From NCBI GenBank assembly GCA_009779935.1, contig WRAX01000002.1:52428-116427 (forward strand): a stretch of 64,000 nucleotides of DNA. Reading direction: 5' to 3'. This document shows positions 42,783-51,678 of the stretch, piece by piece; positions within the stretch are counted from its first letter, which is position 1, and each line of letters begins with the position of its first letter. A model generated the notes under the pieces. The model searched no databases, was not told the DNA's origin, and saw only the letters and a list, made by a program, of their open reading frames with translations. Source of the stretch: Defluviitaleaceae bacterium. Lineage in GTDB: Bacteria; Bacillota; Clostridia; Lachnospirales; WRAX01. A program made the position numbers and the translations under genes.

Positions 42783-43670
42783 TTATGACATGCAACCCAT
42801 GGCAAGCAACAACTCCTCCTCCTGCTTTTCCAGTTGGGTTAGCTGGGCACAAAGTGCATTATGAACCTTGCTAAGGTCGTGTTTTAAGCCTTCCACTTCC
42901 CGAATGCTATCTTCTATTTGGCTGTGGACGGAAATGCTGGTAAAAATATTGTTAAACCAAAAATCCACCCCACGCTGGGTGCGGCTGATGGTTGTAAGGT
43001 TGGGTATGTGCAGATGCGCCATCCCCTCTAATTTAGTTACAAGGCTTTTTAGTTGGGCAGAAAGGGCGCAAAAGGCCTGTTCTGCTTCATCCAGATGGGA
43101 ATATTTTGCCATATGGGTTAAAATACCGCCACGGGTAAATATATCCCATGTGGCCCACCCCTTAGCGGAGCCCAACGACTTCAAAACACCATCAATGCAG
43201 GATTGCACCCGTTGCACAGCACGCTGCGCATCCTGTACATCCGCCATATGGTTTACAATTTTGCAATGTTCGGTGGCACGGCCTGCAAGCTTTTTGCGCC
43301 TTGCATCAAATTCCGCTGTTAGCAGTTTTTCCTCGTCTTTAAGGCGGGTGATAAGTTGGTGGAGCTCAAGCTCCTCCTCCGCCAATTGCTGGCGGCGGGC
43401 TTTTGCTTTGTCGTAGGTTAGTTTGGCTTCTATTTCCTGTTGCTGTCCTTTTTCCAACTTATCTTCATAACGCCCAACAAGGCGCAACAAAAATGCGGAT
43501 AGGCCATCCCGCTCTATACGCTCCACATCCCGCTTTTCCCGCTTATATTTCTGCAAAAGCTGGGTTATTTCTTTGTCGGTATCTTCCAGTACACGGCGGG
43601 TGGCCGTTAGCCGCTCCTCATGCCGTGGCAAGGCGGCTACACGGGCATATTTTTCACGCAAATCGCTCAT
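42783..43670 (-). CDS. Coiled-coil protein, unknown function
   Basis: 295 residues, almost entirely helical: a long N-terminal coiled coil (about 1-130), a middle segment with ATWDIFTRGGILTHMAKYSH then LDEAEQAF that I recall from other unnamed Bacillota coiled-coil proteins, and a second coiled coil at the C-terminus. No signal or membrane segment. It lies directly downstream of efp, 3 bases apart, and is probably in the same transcript. Confidence 0.65.
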   Translation of the reverse strand: MSDLREKYARVAALPRHEERLTATRRVLEDTDKEITQLLQKYKREKRDVERIERDGLSAFLLRLVGRYEDKLEKGQQQEIEAKLTYDKAKARRQQLAEEELELHQLITRLKDEEKLLTAEFDARRKKLAGRATEHCKIVNHMADVQDAQRAVQRVQSCIDGVLKSLGSAKGWATWDIFTRGGILTHMAKYSHLDEAEQAFCALSAQLKSLVTKLEGMAHLHIPNLTTISRTQRGVDFWFNNIFTSISVHSQIEDSIREVEGLKHDLSKVHNALCAQLTQLEKQEEELLLAMGCMS

Positions 43671-43673
43671 ACA

Positions 43674-44231
43674 CTATGCCCTGCCACGATATTCGCCTGT
43701 GCGTGTATCAATTTCCAGTACATCCCCGATGTTGATGAACAACGGCACATTAACCACCACGCCGGTTTCCAATGTGGCCGGTTTGGTAGCCCCTGATGAT
43801 GTGTTGCCTGCAAAGCCGGGCTCGGTTTCTGTTACGGCAAGTTTTGCAACAATTTCAGGCTCTATGGCGAAAACATTGCCATTGTGGCTAAGCACCTTAA
43901 CCATATCGTTTTCCCGCACAAATTTAAGGGCATCGCCCACCTCAGATTCGTTTACGGGCAGCTGTTCAAAACTACTCATATCCATAAAATAAAACACGGT
44001 GCCATCTTGGTACAAATACTGCATATCCTGTGTTTCTATTTGGGCACGTGGCATTTTTTCCTGTGGGCGAAAGGTTTTTTCCACCACCGCCCCTGTGATA
44101 ATGTTTTTTAGCTTAGAGCGCACAAAAGCCGCACCCTTGCCCGGCTTAACGTGTTGAAACTCCACAATCCTGTAAATAGAGCCTTCGTATTCGATTGTTA
44201 AGCCATTTTTGAAATCGCCTGCTGATATCAT
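43674..44231 (-). CDS. efp: Translation elongation factor P
   Basis: 185 residues: MISAGDFKNGLTIEYEGSIY, VKPGKGAAFVRSKLKNI with Lys32 at the modification position, ending GDVLEIDTRTGEYRGRA. EF-P rescues ribosomes stalled at polyproline, of interest here because IF-2 and several lipoproteins are proline-rich. The ATG at 44231 follows AGGAGGAAG; a longer frame upstream belongs to aroQ in another phase. Start overlaps the aroQ stop by 4 bases. Confidence 0.96.
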   Translation of the reverse strand: MISAGDFKNGLTIEYEGSIYRIVEFQHVKPGKGAAFVRSKLKNIITGAVVEKTFRPQEKMPRAQIETQDMQYLYQDGTVFYFMDMSSFEQLPVNESEVGDALKFVRENDMVKVLSHNGNVFAIEPEIVAKLAVTETEPGFAGNTSSGATKPATLETGVVVNVPLFINIGDVLEIDTRTGEYRGRA

Positions 44232-44677
44232 TGCTCTCTTCCTCCTAAATTTATCAAGTAAATTAATGCTAAAAGGTAACTTTCTGCTCCAAGGCCGGAA
44301 ATTTGACCAATGCAAGATGAAGCCACAACGGATTTTGACCTAAACTCCTCCCTTGCGTGGATATTGGACAAATGCACTTCCAATGCGGGCATTTTAACCG
44401 CCGCCACCGCATCTGCTATGGCGTGGCTGTAATGGGTTAGGGCACCCGGGTTTATTATTAAACCATCAAAATCCTCAAAATGGCATTTGTGGATAAAATC
44501 CAAAATCTCCCCTTCGTGGTTGCTTTGGAATTGGGAAAGCTGCAAATTTGAGCCCAAATCCTTTGCACAATCATCAATATACGCCATCATTTCTTCAAAG
44601 GACATGGTGCCGTAAATGCCTATTTGGCGCACGCCTGCCAAGTTAAGGTTTGGGCCGTGTATAACAGCAATTTTCAT
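44228..44677 (-). CDS. aroQ: 3-dehydroquinate dehydratase, type II
   Basis: 149 residues: IAVIHGPNLNLAGVRQIGIY (active-site loop with catalytic Tyr), SNHEGEILDFIH, INPGALTHYSHAI, EVHLSNIHAREEFR. It forms 3-dehydroshikimate in aromatic amino acid synthesis. The ATG at 44677 follows AGAGGTGAT; codons upstream in the same frame do not match the family. aroQ-efp is a common pairing in Bacillota. Confidence 0.95.
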   Translation of the reverse strand: MKIAVIHGPNLNLAGVRQIGIYGTMSFEEMMAYIDDCAKDLGSNLQLSQFQSNHEGEILDFIHKCHFEDFDGLIINPGALTHYSHAIADAVAAVKMPALEVHLSNIHAREEFRSKSVVASSCIGQISGLGAESYLLALIYLINLGGREQ

Positions 44678-44863
44678 CAAAATCACCTCTACATAAATTT
44701 TACAACATATTGGCGTAAAATGCAATAGACTTTTGCGAAAACAGCTAATTCGATTTTTCCTTTACTCAGAACTATCGCTGTAATTTCGCAATAAGTTTAA
44801 TAGCTTGAATCAATTAAGTTTTTGGTGCATAAATTTTTATGACACATATGGCTGGGGGCTTGT

Positions 44864-45139
44864 ATGGATAAATTTTACATAAAACGCAAAATTAGTGCCG
44901 CTTTGGAGTTGCCAAGGGATGTGACGCTGGGCTTGCCCACTGTGTTGATGACAGGGGATGAAGAGGTTGTTATTGCGGGGCATAAGGGGCTTTTAGAATA
45001 TTCGGAAGGTTTTGTGCGCCTTGCAACCGGCTTGGGGGGGCTTAAAATTTTTGGTATAAATTTGGCCTTGCGGGAAATTAGTGCCGAAAATGTGATTGTT
45101 GCCGGCAAAATCCACCAAGTTACTTGGGAGGGGAATTAA
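44864..45139 (+). CDS. yqfC: Sporulation protein YqfC
   Basis: 91 residues: ALELPRDVTLGLPTVLMTGD, EVVIAGHKGLLEYS, LREISAENVIVAGKI, the YabP/YqfC pattern. In Bacillus yqfC and yqfD are sigma-E-controlled mother-cell genes needed for efficient sporulation. A possible sigma-E-like box pair (GAATCAA, 14 bases, CATAAATT) lies at about 44809-44836, but it is weak. The stop overlaps the yqfD ATG. Confidence 0.9.
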   Translation: MDKFYIKRKISAALELPRDVTLGLPTVLMTGDEEVVIAGHKGLLEYSEGFVRLATGLGGLKIFGINLALREISAENVIVAGKIHQVTWEGN

Positions 45140-46350
45140 TGTTCATAAAAATATGGAATTTTATTGCAGGTTATGTTAAAATAGAGATTGCCGGATTTTC
45201 CGTGGAGCGGTTTGTTAGCCGTGCTGTGGATGCCGGGCTAACTTTGCGGGACTTAAGGCGGGATGGGGGTAAATTTTATACAACCCTTTCCCGTGAGGAT
45301 TTTTTGCAGGCTTTGCAGCTTGCAGAGAAGACGGGTACAAGGGTTTTGCCCGCATCCTTCCACGGCTTGCCTGTTATTGTTGCAGGGCTTAAAAAACGCC
45401 CCCTCCTGCCCATTGGTGCGCTGGTTTTTGCCGCTTTTATGTTGGTGATAACATCATTTATATGGCGCATTGATATTGAAGGTGCAGAGCGTGTAAAACC
45501 CGCTGAAATACTAACGTTTTTGGAAGGGAAGGGCTTTGCGGCAGGGCATACCCGGCATGGAATAAGTTATCGGGAGATTGAAAACCTTATTTTACTGGAA
45601 TTTGATGATATTGCTTGGGTCTCCCTTTCTATTACCGGCACAAGGGCATTAATACAGGTGGTGGAAACTATACAGCACAGCCCTATAACCCACCAATTTG
45701 AAGGGCTTGATATTGTGGCGGCAAAGGATGGTGTTGTTGTGCATATGGCCACAGCCGCCGGCACGCCCCTTTTTGCCCCCGGTGACGTGGTTGCCGCCGG
45801 CGAAACCATTGTAACAGGGCGTTTGAATATTGAAACTGCCGAAGAAGGGTTAATTGCAACCCGATACATACAAGCGGATGCCCAAGTGTGGGCAAGGGTG
45901 TATTATACCATGCAATTTAACATTCCCCTTACATATTTTGAAAAAAGCTTTACAGGACAGCATAAAAAAGTGTATAGTATAAACATGGGCGGGCGGGAAT
46001 TTGTTTTGCCCCATGCGCCCCATAATTTTGTTTATTACGAAGCTGTGGAAAACCACCGCCAAATGGCTTTTGGGCGCAACCTACCCATGCCCTTGGCAAC
46101 CACCGTTACCACCAATTACGAACTGACCCGCAACCTGCGAAGCCGCAGCCCGGAAGCGGCGCAGGAAATGGCGCAGGAACTTGCCGCAAGGCGCATTTTA
46201 GAGGAGCTTGGCGAAGATGCAGACATTATCGAAAAGCAAATCAGCTTTACCCAAAATTATAGGGATATGGCGGTGGAAGTGTTTTTAACGGTGATTGAGC
46301 GGATTGATAAAATACAGGAATTGATACCCGAGGCCGATTTGCAGCCATAG
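45139..46350 (+). CDS. yqfD: Sporulation protein YqfD
   Basis: 403 residues: N-terminal domain (IEIAGFSVERFVSRAVDAGL), one membrane helix (about residues 92-112) and a long exterior domain with DIAWVSLSITGTRALIQVVE and VAAKDGVVVHMATAAGTP. This matches YqfD, a stage IV sporulation protein located in the mother-cell membrane. Coupled to yqfC and followed by phoH, the conserved Bacillota order. Confidence 0.93.
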   Translation: MFIKIWNFIAGYVKIEIAGFSVERFVSRAVDAGLTLRDLRRDGGKFYTTLSREDFLQALQLAEKTGTRVLPASFHGLPVIVAGLKKRPLLPIGALVFAAFMLVITSFIWRIDIEGAERVKPAEILTFLEGKGFAAGHTRHGISYREIENLILLEFDDIAWVSLSITGTRALIQVVETIQHSPITHQFEGLDIVAAKDGVVVHMATAAGTPLFAPGDVVAAGETIVTGRLNIETAEEGLIATRYIQADAQVWARVYYTMQFNIPLTYFEKSFTGQHKKVYSINMGGREFVLPHAPHNFVYYEAVENHRQMAFGRNLPMPLATTVTTNYELTRNLRSRSPEAAQEMAQELAARRILEELGEDADIIEKQISFTQNYRDMAVEVFLTVIERIDKIQELIPEADLQP

Positions 46351-46389
46351 CCGCCGACCCACAGCCCAAGCAAAGGAGAATTAACACCC

Positions 46390-47376
46390 ATGATAAACCC
46401 AGACCATTTGCCCATAATATTCGGCAAACTTGACGAAAATATAATAGCCATAGAAGCCGCCCTTGGTGTGTCCATCATCAACCGGGATGGGCAGATTTTT
46501 GTAACGGGGGATAATAGGGAGCAAGCCCTGCAAGTGCTGCGCAAGCTGGCGGAAAAGGCGGAAGATGGGCAGGATGTGGATTTAACCGCAGTTACCTATC
46601 TGCTGGAAAGCCAAAGTGATGGCACGATAGCCCAAGTGGGCAAAACAAATGGCGGTGCCGTGGCCATAACCCAAGGGGGCAAGGCCATAAAGCCCAAAAC
46701 CTTGGGACAAGAAAAATATGTGGAGCAGATTGGCAAAAACACTGTCATTTTTGGCGTGGGGCCTGCGGGCACAGGTAAAACCTATCTTGCCATGGCAATG
46801 GCCATAACCGCCTTTAAGAAGGGGGATGTTGCCCGCATAATCCTAACCCGCCCTGCTATTGAGGCCGGGGAAAAGCTTGGCTTTTTGCCCGGGGACTTGC
46901 AACAGAAAGTGGACCCCTATCTGCGCCCGCTGTATGATGCTTTGTTTGAAATTATGGGGCAGGAGGCTTTCCACCGCAACATGGAAAAGGGGCTTATAGA
47001 GGTTGCCCCGCTGGCGTATATGCGTGGGCGTACGCTGGACAATTCCTTCATAGTGCTGGATGAAGCCCAAAACACCACCCCTGCCCAAATGAAAATGTTT
47101 TTGACCCGCATTGGATACGGTTCTAAGGCGGTTGTTACGGGGGATATTACCCAAATTGACCTGCCCGACGGCACAAAATCCGGCTTAAAAGAGGCACTTA
47201 CCATTATCAAGGGCATTGACGGCATTGGCATTTCCATGTTAACCAAAAAAGATGTGGTGCGCCACCCCTTGGTGCAAAAAATTATAGAAGCTTATGAAAA
47301 GCAGGAAAATAAGCAAGAGGTTAGAAGGCAACGGATAATAACAAAAGCAAAAGCAAGAGAGAGAAGGCAGAGGTAG
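46390..47376 (+). CDS. phoH: PhoH-family ATPase
   Basis: 328 residues: an N-terminal KH-like part, Walker A GPAGTGKT (124-131), LTRPAIEAGEKLGFLPGDLQ, Walker B FIVLDEAQNTTPAQ, and TGDITQIDLP. PhoH-type ATPases are thought to act in RNA metabolism beside the endonuclease YbeY, which follows two genes later. ATG after AAAGGAGAA. Confidence 0.95.
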   Translation: MINPDHLPIIFGKLDENIIAIEAALGVSIINRDGQIFVTGDNREQALQVLRKLAEKAEDGQDVDLTAVTYLLESQSDGTIAQVGKTNGGAVAITQGGKAIKPKTLGQEKYVEQIGKNTVIFGVGPAGTGKTYLAMAMAITAFKKGDVARIILTRPAIEAGEKLGFLPGDLQQKVDPYLRPLYDALFEIMGQEAFHRNMEKGLIEVAPLAYMRGRTLDNSFIVLDEAQNTTPAQMKMFLTRIGYGSKAVVTGDITQIDLPDGTKSGLKEALTIIKGIDGIGISMLTKKDVVRHPLVQKIIEAYEKQENKQEVRRQRIITKAKARERRQR

Positions 47377-47382
47377 CGGCGG

Positions 47383-49449
47383 ATGAACGGACAAAACCAA
47401 AGAAAAAGGCGCAAATTGCCCTTATATGTGGTGGTGCTGGTTGCTGTGGCGTTTTTTGCCACGGCTGTGCTTGCCGGGCTTGATTTTATTTTGCCTTACA
47501 CCCATGACGATTTGGCGGTTGGGGACGTTTCCCCCGTACATTTTAGGGCGCATATACAAGTGGAAAATATTTACAGGACAAGCCTTGCAAGGGAAGAGGC
47601 CGCAGCCGCCGTGGAAACCCAATTCCAATACGACCCTGCTGTAACCGAAAGTGTTTTAGCGGATTTTGAAGGTTTTTTTGCGGATGCAGGGGCATTGCGC
47701 AGCGAGTTTATGCCAATACTGCGGCCTTTTGAGCAGATGTATGAACACGAAGAGGATAGACCCCTGCCGGACACTTCCCGCCTTAATATAAACTTAACAG
47801 ACCAGCAGTTTAGGTATTTGATAACAGGCGGCTCGCCTACATTTGCGGCGTTTTACACAGCCTTAATGGACTTGGCGGAAGTGGAGCTTAGCGAAAACCG
47901 CACCAGCGTTGCGGAGGTGGAAGCGGGCCTGCGAAACCAAGGTTTTGACGAGGTTTTTGTGGAAATTGGCGGCATTGTGGCAACACAATTTTTGCGCACC
48001 AATATGGTGGTTAATGAGGTGGAAACCGAGCGGCTGCGCCAAGTTGCAAGGGATGAAGCCGATATAATATGGTACAGGGCAGGCGAAACCATAATCCTGC
48101 AAGGCTCCATTATCCAAGAGGAGCATTATTTGGTGCTGGTGGAGCTGGGCTATATCGGCATATCCGCCGAGGTGATACTTACAGGGCTTGCGGGCAGTTT
48201 GCTTACTGTTACGCTGGTTTTTCTTGTTAGCCTTGTTTATATCCGCATGTTTATGGGGGATATTGTTTTTAACAAAAAGCGTGCCATGTTGCTGTTTGCG
48301 CTGTATATGATGGTTATCATACTAATGCGGTTGATGGTGTTTTTGCCCTTCTACTTCACGCCCATACTGTTGTTTGCCATGCTTGTGTCTATTTTGATAG
48401 ACATGCGCTTGTCCGCCGTGCTTACGGTGGGTGTATCCATCATTGCTGTGGTGATGAACCCCATGGATGCCATGTTTGTTACCTATGCCATCATAAACGG
48501 CATTTTTGCCGCTATGATAGCCCAGCGTATTGTGGTGCGCAGAAATATGCTGTTGGCGGCGGGGGTGTTTATCCTTGTAAACGCCATTACGGTGTTTGCC
48601 AATTACTTCCTTTTTGCGGGCGGGTTTGGTGAATACAGCCTAAATGCCGCATTGTTTGCTATGATAGGTGGTGTTATGACCATTACACTTGCATACGGCT
48701 CGCTACCTTTATGGGAGGGGCTTTTTGGGGTTGTTACCCAAAATACGCTGTTGGAGCTTACGGACCCCAACAATGCCTTGTTGCGCCGATTACTAATAGA
48801 AACGCCGGGCACATACCACCATGCCCTTGTGGTTGCCAATTTAAGCGAAGCCGCTTGTTATGACATTGGCGCAAACCACGTGCTGGCAAGGGTTGGGGCT
48901 TATTACCATGATATTGGCAAAATGCGATATCCCCACTATTTCGCCGAAAACCAAACAGATTTTAACCCCCATGACAGTATGGAGCCGCTGGAGAGTGTGG
49001 AGGTGCTAAACAGCCACATTACCAATGGCATGGAAATGGCAAAGGAATATAAATTACCAACAATTGTAAGCGACTTTATTTATGAGCACCACGGCACATC
49101 CATCATGGGCTTTTTTTACAGCAAAGCCCAAAAGGACAGCCTTATTTTGAAGGTGGATGACAAAGATTACCGATACAAAAACCGCATACCCCAAACCCCC
49201 GAAACAGCAGTGGTAATGCTTGCCGATACCTGCGAGGCGGCTGTGCGTTCGGTTTTTGGCAAAGGGGACAAGCCTGTTGAGGAAATGGAAGCATTTGTAA
49301 AAAGATTGATTAAAGATAAACTGGATGATGGGCAACTGGATGACAGCAGCTTAACATTAAAAGACCTAAACACCATCACCAAAGCATTTATGCGTGTTTT
49401 CAAAGGCATGCACCACGAGCGTGTGCCATACCCCACCAAGAAAGGATAA
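47383..49449 (+). CDS. 7TM-HD membrane phosphohydrolase (PgpH-type)
   Basis: 688 residues: N-terminal membrane anchor, exterior 7TMR-HDED domain (about 45-255), seven membrane helices (about 265-455) and a cytoplasmic HD domain with YHHALVVANL, AYYHDIGKMRYPHYF (HD near residue 509) and YEHHGTS. This architecture is that of PgpH, a cyclic di-AMP phosphodiesterase in Listeria, usually found between phoH and ybeY. Activity here is inferred from domain order. Ends on the ybeY ATG. Confidence 0.93.
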   Translation: MNGQNQRKRRKLPLYVVVLVAVAFFATAVLAGLDFILPYTHDDLAVGDVSPVHFRAHIQVENIYRTSLAREEAAAAVETQFQYDPAVTESVLADFEGFFADAGALRSEFMPILRPFEQMYEHEEDRPLPDTSRLNINLTDQQFRYLITGGSPTFAAFYTALMDLAEVELSENRTSVAEVEAGLRNQGFDEVFVEIGGIVATQFLRTNMVVNEVETERLRQVARDEADIIWYRAGETIILQGSIIQEEHYLVLVELGYIGISAEVILTGLAGSLLTVTLVFLVSLVYIRMFMGDIVFNKKRAMLLFALYMMVIILMRLMVFLPFYFTPILLFAMLVSILIDMRLSAVLTVGVSIIAVVMNPMDAMFVTYAIINGIFAAMIAQRIVVRRNMLLAAGVFILVNAITVFANYFLFAGGFGEYSLNAALFAMIGGVMTITLAYGSLPLWEGLFGVVTQNTLLELTDPNNALLRRLLIETPGTYHHALVVANLSEAACYDIGANHVLARVGAYYHDIGKMRYPHYFAENQTDFNPHDSMEPLESVEVLNSHITNGMEMAKEYKLPTIVSDFIYEHHGTSIMGFFYSKAQKDSLILKVDDKDYRYKNRIPQTPETAVVMLADTCEAAVRSVFGKGDKPVEEMEAFVKRLIKDKLDDGQLDDSSLTLKDLNTITKAFMRVFKGMHHERVPYPTKKG

Positions 49450-49898
49450 TGCCTTGTATGTCGCATCCACTTTACCCAAAATACAAAAAACTGGCGCAGA
49501 AGGCGTTTTTTGCCACCTTGCAACAGGAGGGTATCGTATTTTCCGTTGGCGTATCCGCCCGTATGGTGGGGGATTTGCGTATGCGGGAGATAAACAAGGA
49601 AAAACGGGGCAAAGATGCCACGACGGATGTGCTTAGCTTTCCCATGCTTGGCAGGGCGGATATTTTGAGGGCAAACCATCCCGAAGTGCATGTAAACCTT
49701 GGTGATATTGTGGTAAATTTGGAAAAGGCTCATCAGCAAGCCCGTGAATATGGGCATAGCATGGAGCGGGAGGTGGCTTTTTTAACCGTACATGCCACCC
49801 TGCACCTGCTGGGTTATGACCATGATACAAAAGAAGCAGAAGAGGATATGAAAAGGCGGCAAGAAGCGGTTTTGGAAGGGATGGGGCTAATACGATGA
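49449..49898 (+). CDS. ybeY: Endoribonuclease YbeY
   Basis: 149 residues with the zinc site H115-x3-H119-x5-H125 in HATLHLLGYDHD. YbeY takes part in 16S rRNA 3' processing and ribosome quality control. The ATG at 49449 overlaps the stop of the HD gene; a Met at 49458 is an alternative start. Confidence 0.95.
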   Translation: MPCMSHPLYPKYKKLAQKAFFATLQQEGIVFSVGVSARMVGDLRMREINKEKRGKDATTDVLSFPMLGRADILRANHPEVHVNLGDIVVNLEKAHQQAREYGHSMEREVAFLTVHATLHLLGYDHDTKEAEEDMKRRQEAVLEGMGLIR

Positions 49899-50077
49899 TA
49901 TACCTGTTTATGGGACTGTCCCTTTTGCTTTTGGCAGTGGCCACCTATTTTACCCATAGAGATTACCGCCGTGGCAAGGTGGTGCGGCAAGTTTTTACAA
50001 AAATGCTTGCTATTACCATCCTTATTGCTGTTTTGATGGTTATTGTGCTGGTTGTGGATTTTGCGATAGGAGGATGA
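49895..50077 (+). CDS. Small two-helix membrane protein
   Basis: 60 residues with two hydrophobic helices (MIYLFMGLSLLLLAVATYF and MLAITILIAVLMVIVLVVDF) separated by a basic loop (HRDYRRGKVVRQ). Its ATG overlaps the ybeY stop (ATGA). It takes the place where dgkA often lies in this gene order but is too short and has no diacylglycerol-kinase motifs. Function unknown. Confidence 0.6.
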   Translation: MIYLFMGLSLLLLAVATYFTHRDYRRGKVVRQVFTKMLAITILIAVLMVIVLVVDFAIGG

Positions 50078-50163
50078 TGCGTATATTGGCCAGTGTACCG
50101 GCTCTTAAAAGTTGCTACACCCAAGCAGGCATAATATCTGACATTACCGAAAAAATTAGGTAA
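50077..50163 (+). other. Possible 28-codon reading frame
   Basis: ATG at 50077 overlaps the preceding stop and lies three bases after AGGAGG; the frame reads MRILASVPALKSCYTQAGII then SDITEKIR. The spacing is short and nothing is known of such a product. The remaining sequence to 50218 shows no feature. Confidence 0.2.
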
Positions 50164-50218
50164 GTTGCCGTACTTTGTTTGGAAGCGGAAGATGGAAAGT
50201 TTTTAAGGATGTGATTAA

Positions 50219-51670
50219 GTGAAAAAGCTGCTTTATTTCTTGCTTTTTACGGTCGCCTTAATGCTTATGGCTTGCGGGGGCGGTGATGAGCATTATGCGG
50301 ATGACCCGGGAGCGGCAGAAGGGTATGAAGAAGAATATTTGCCCGAGCCGCAGGACGGCATCCTTAGCTTTGAGCCGGTTATACCCTTAAATATTGCAGC
50401 AGATTTATTTGCACAAGTACATGCAATTTGGGATGCGGATGATGGGGATTTATGGGGTGTGCCCCTTCACGCCCCGCTGATAATCGGCTGCCCCATAACC
50501 CGCCACGCCGTGTTAAGCGAACCTGTTAACCACCCCGATTTTGTGCGGCAAGGTGATGTTTATGTGGGCATTATGCCCCATCCGCCCCAAGGTGTTTTGC
50601 TTGGCAGTACCGCTGATAGCTTTGATGGCAGAAGGTGGGGTATTTTGGGATGGGATGGCCATGTACAACAAAACCATGACCTTGCCGTGCAAATTTTAAT
50701 ACACGAGGCATTCCATGCCATACAATTTGGGCGCATTGGTATTGGCGGCCTTAGCTATTTTGCCAACTGGAATTTTATGAACCTGTCGGCGCAGGGTCGC
50801 ACCGCCCTTTTAATGGAAGCGAAAGCCTTGGAAGCGGCTGTGCTAAGTGAGGGCGAGGAGCGTGATAAAGCCATACGTGATGCCCTGTCCATAAGGGCGC
50901 ACCGCAGAAACCTTTTGCCGGGTGCCGCCAATGCCGAAAACGAGCGGGAGATTTTTGAGGGCACAGCATTGTTTACGGAAATTTTGGCATTTGGTGATGC
51001 CCGCACCCTTTTAGCCACACATCTACCACGGTTTTTTGGCTGGGCAGATACCGCCTTTTTAAGCGGTGGCTTTGGCTATTATTCAGGTGCAATGTATGCC
51101 ATTTTGCTAACGGAAGCGGGGGCAAGCTGGCAACAAAACCTTACCCTGCAAACGGATTTGGGGGCATTGCTTCAACAGGCCCTTGGTGTGGAATTGCTAC
51201 CTATCGAGCAGGTGGATTTGGAACGTTTTGGATATTCCGATTTAGCCCCGGCGCAGCAGGCGTGGGTGGATGAATTTGCAGTATTACAAAAACGGGCGGA
51301 GGAGTTTTACTTTGGCCCCAAAATGTTAATCCGTGGCGAATCGGTTTTAGAAGACCCTTTTGCGCCCCATTCCTTCCTGCATGTAAACATTCCCGATGAC
51401 AGCCCCACAGGGCGGTGGTGGATGGTGTTTTACGGTGATTTTGCTCATATTGGTGATAATTGGCGTTTGGAAATAAATGGCGGCTTTTCGACCCACATAT
51501 TACGCTCCCGGGAGCCGGGCGGCGGCGTGCAAGTTAAGCTTTATGACCATATACAAATAAGCGAAGATGGCATGACTGCCACAACCCCCACATGGACGTT
51601 AGAAATAACCAATCCCGCATATTATATTTGGATAAATAACTGGGGTCATATCCATATTAGAGAAAGGTAG
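50219..51670 (+). CDS. Lipoprotein with HExxH zinc-peptidase-like site
   Basis: 483 residues with lipoprotein signal (LLYFLLFTVALMLMACGGG) and an acidic spacer. The central region contains H162-E-A-F-H166 in QILIHEAFHAIQFG and a downstream Glu (E247 in REIFEGTALFTE), the arrangement of a gluzincin-type metallopeptidase. The C-terminal part (from about 385) looks beta-rich. I do not recognise a named family; peptidase activity is inferred from the motif. GTG start. It is followed 8 bases later by another lipoprotein gene. Confidence 0.75.
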   Translation: MKKLLYFLLFTVALMLMACGGGDEHYADDPGAAEGYEEEYLPEPQDGILSFEPVIPLNIAADLFAQVHAIWDADDGDLWGVPLHAPLIIGCPITRHAVLSEPVNHPDFVRQGDVYVGIMPHPPQGVLLGSTADSFDGRRWGILGWDGHVQQNHDLAVQILIHEAFHAIQFGRIGIGGLSYFANWNFMNLSAQGRTALLMEAKALEAAVLSEGEERDKAIRDALSIRAHRRNLLPGAANAENEREIFEGTALFTEILAFGDARTLLATHLPRFFGWADTAFLSGGFGYYSGAMYAILLTEAGASWQQNLTLQTDLGALLQQALGVELLPIEQVDLERFGYSDLAPAQQAWVDEFAVLQKRAEEFYFGPKMLIRGESVLEDPFAPHSFLHVNIPDDSPTGRWWMVFYGDFAHIGDNWRLEINGGFSTHILRSREPGGGVQVKLYDHIQISEDGMTATTPTWTLEITNPAYYIWINNWGHIHIRER

Positions 51671-51678
51671 CGGCCACC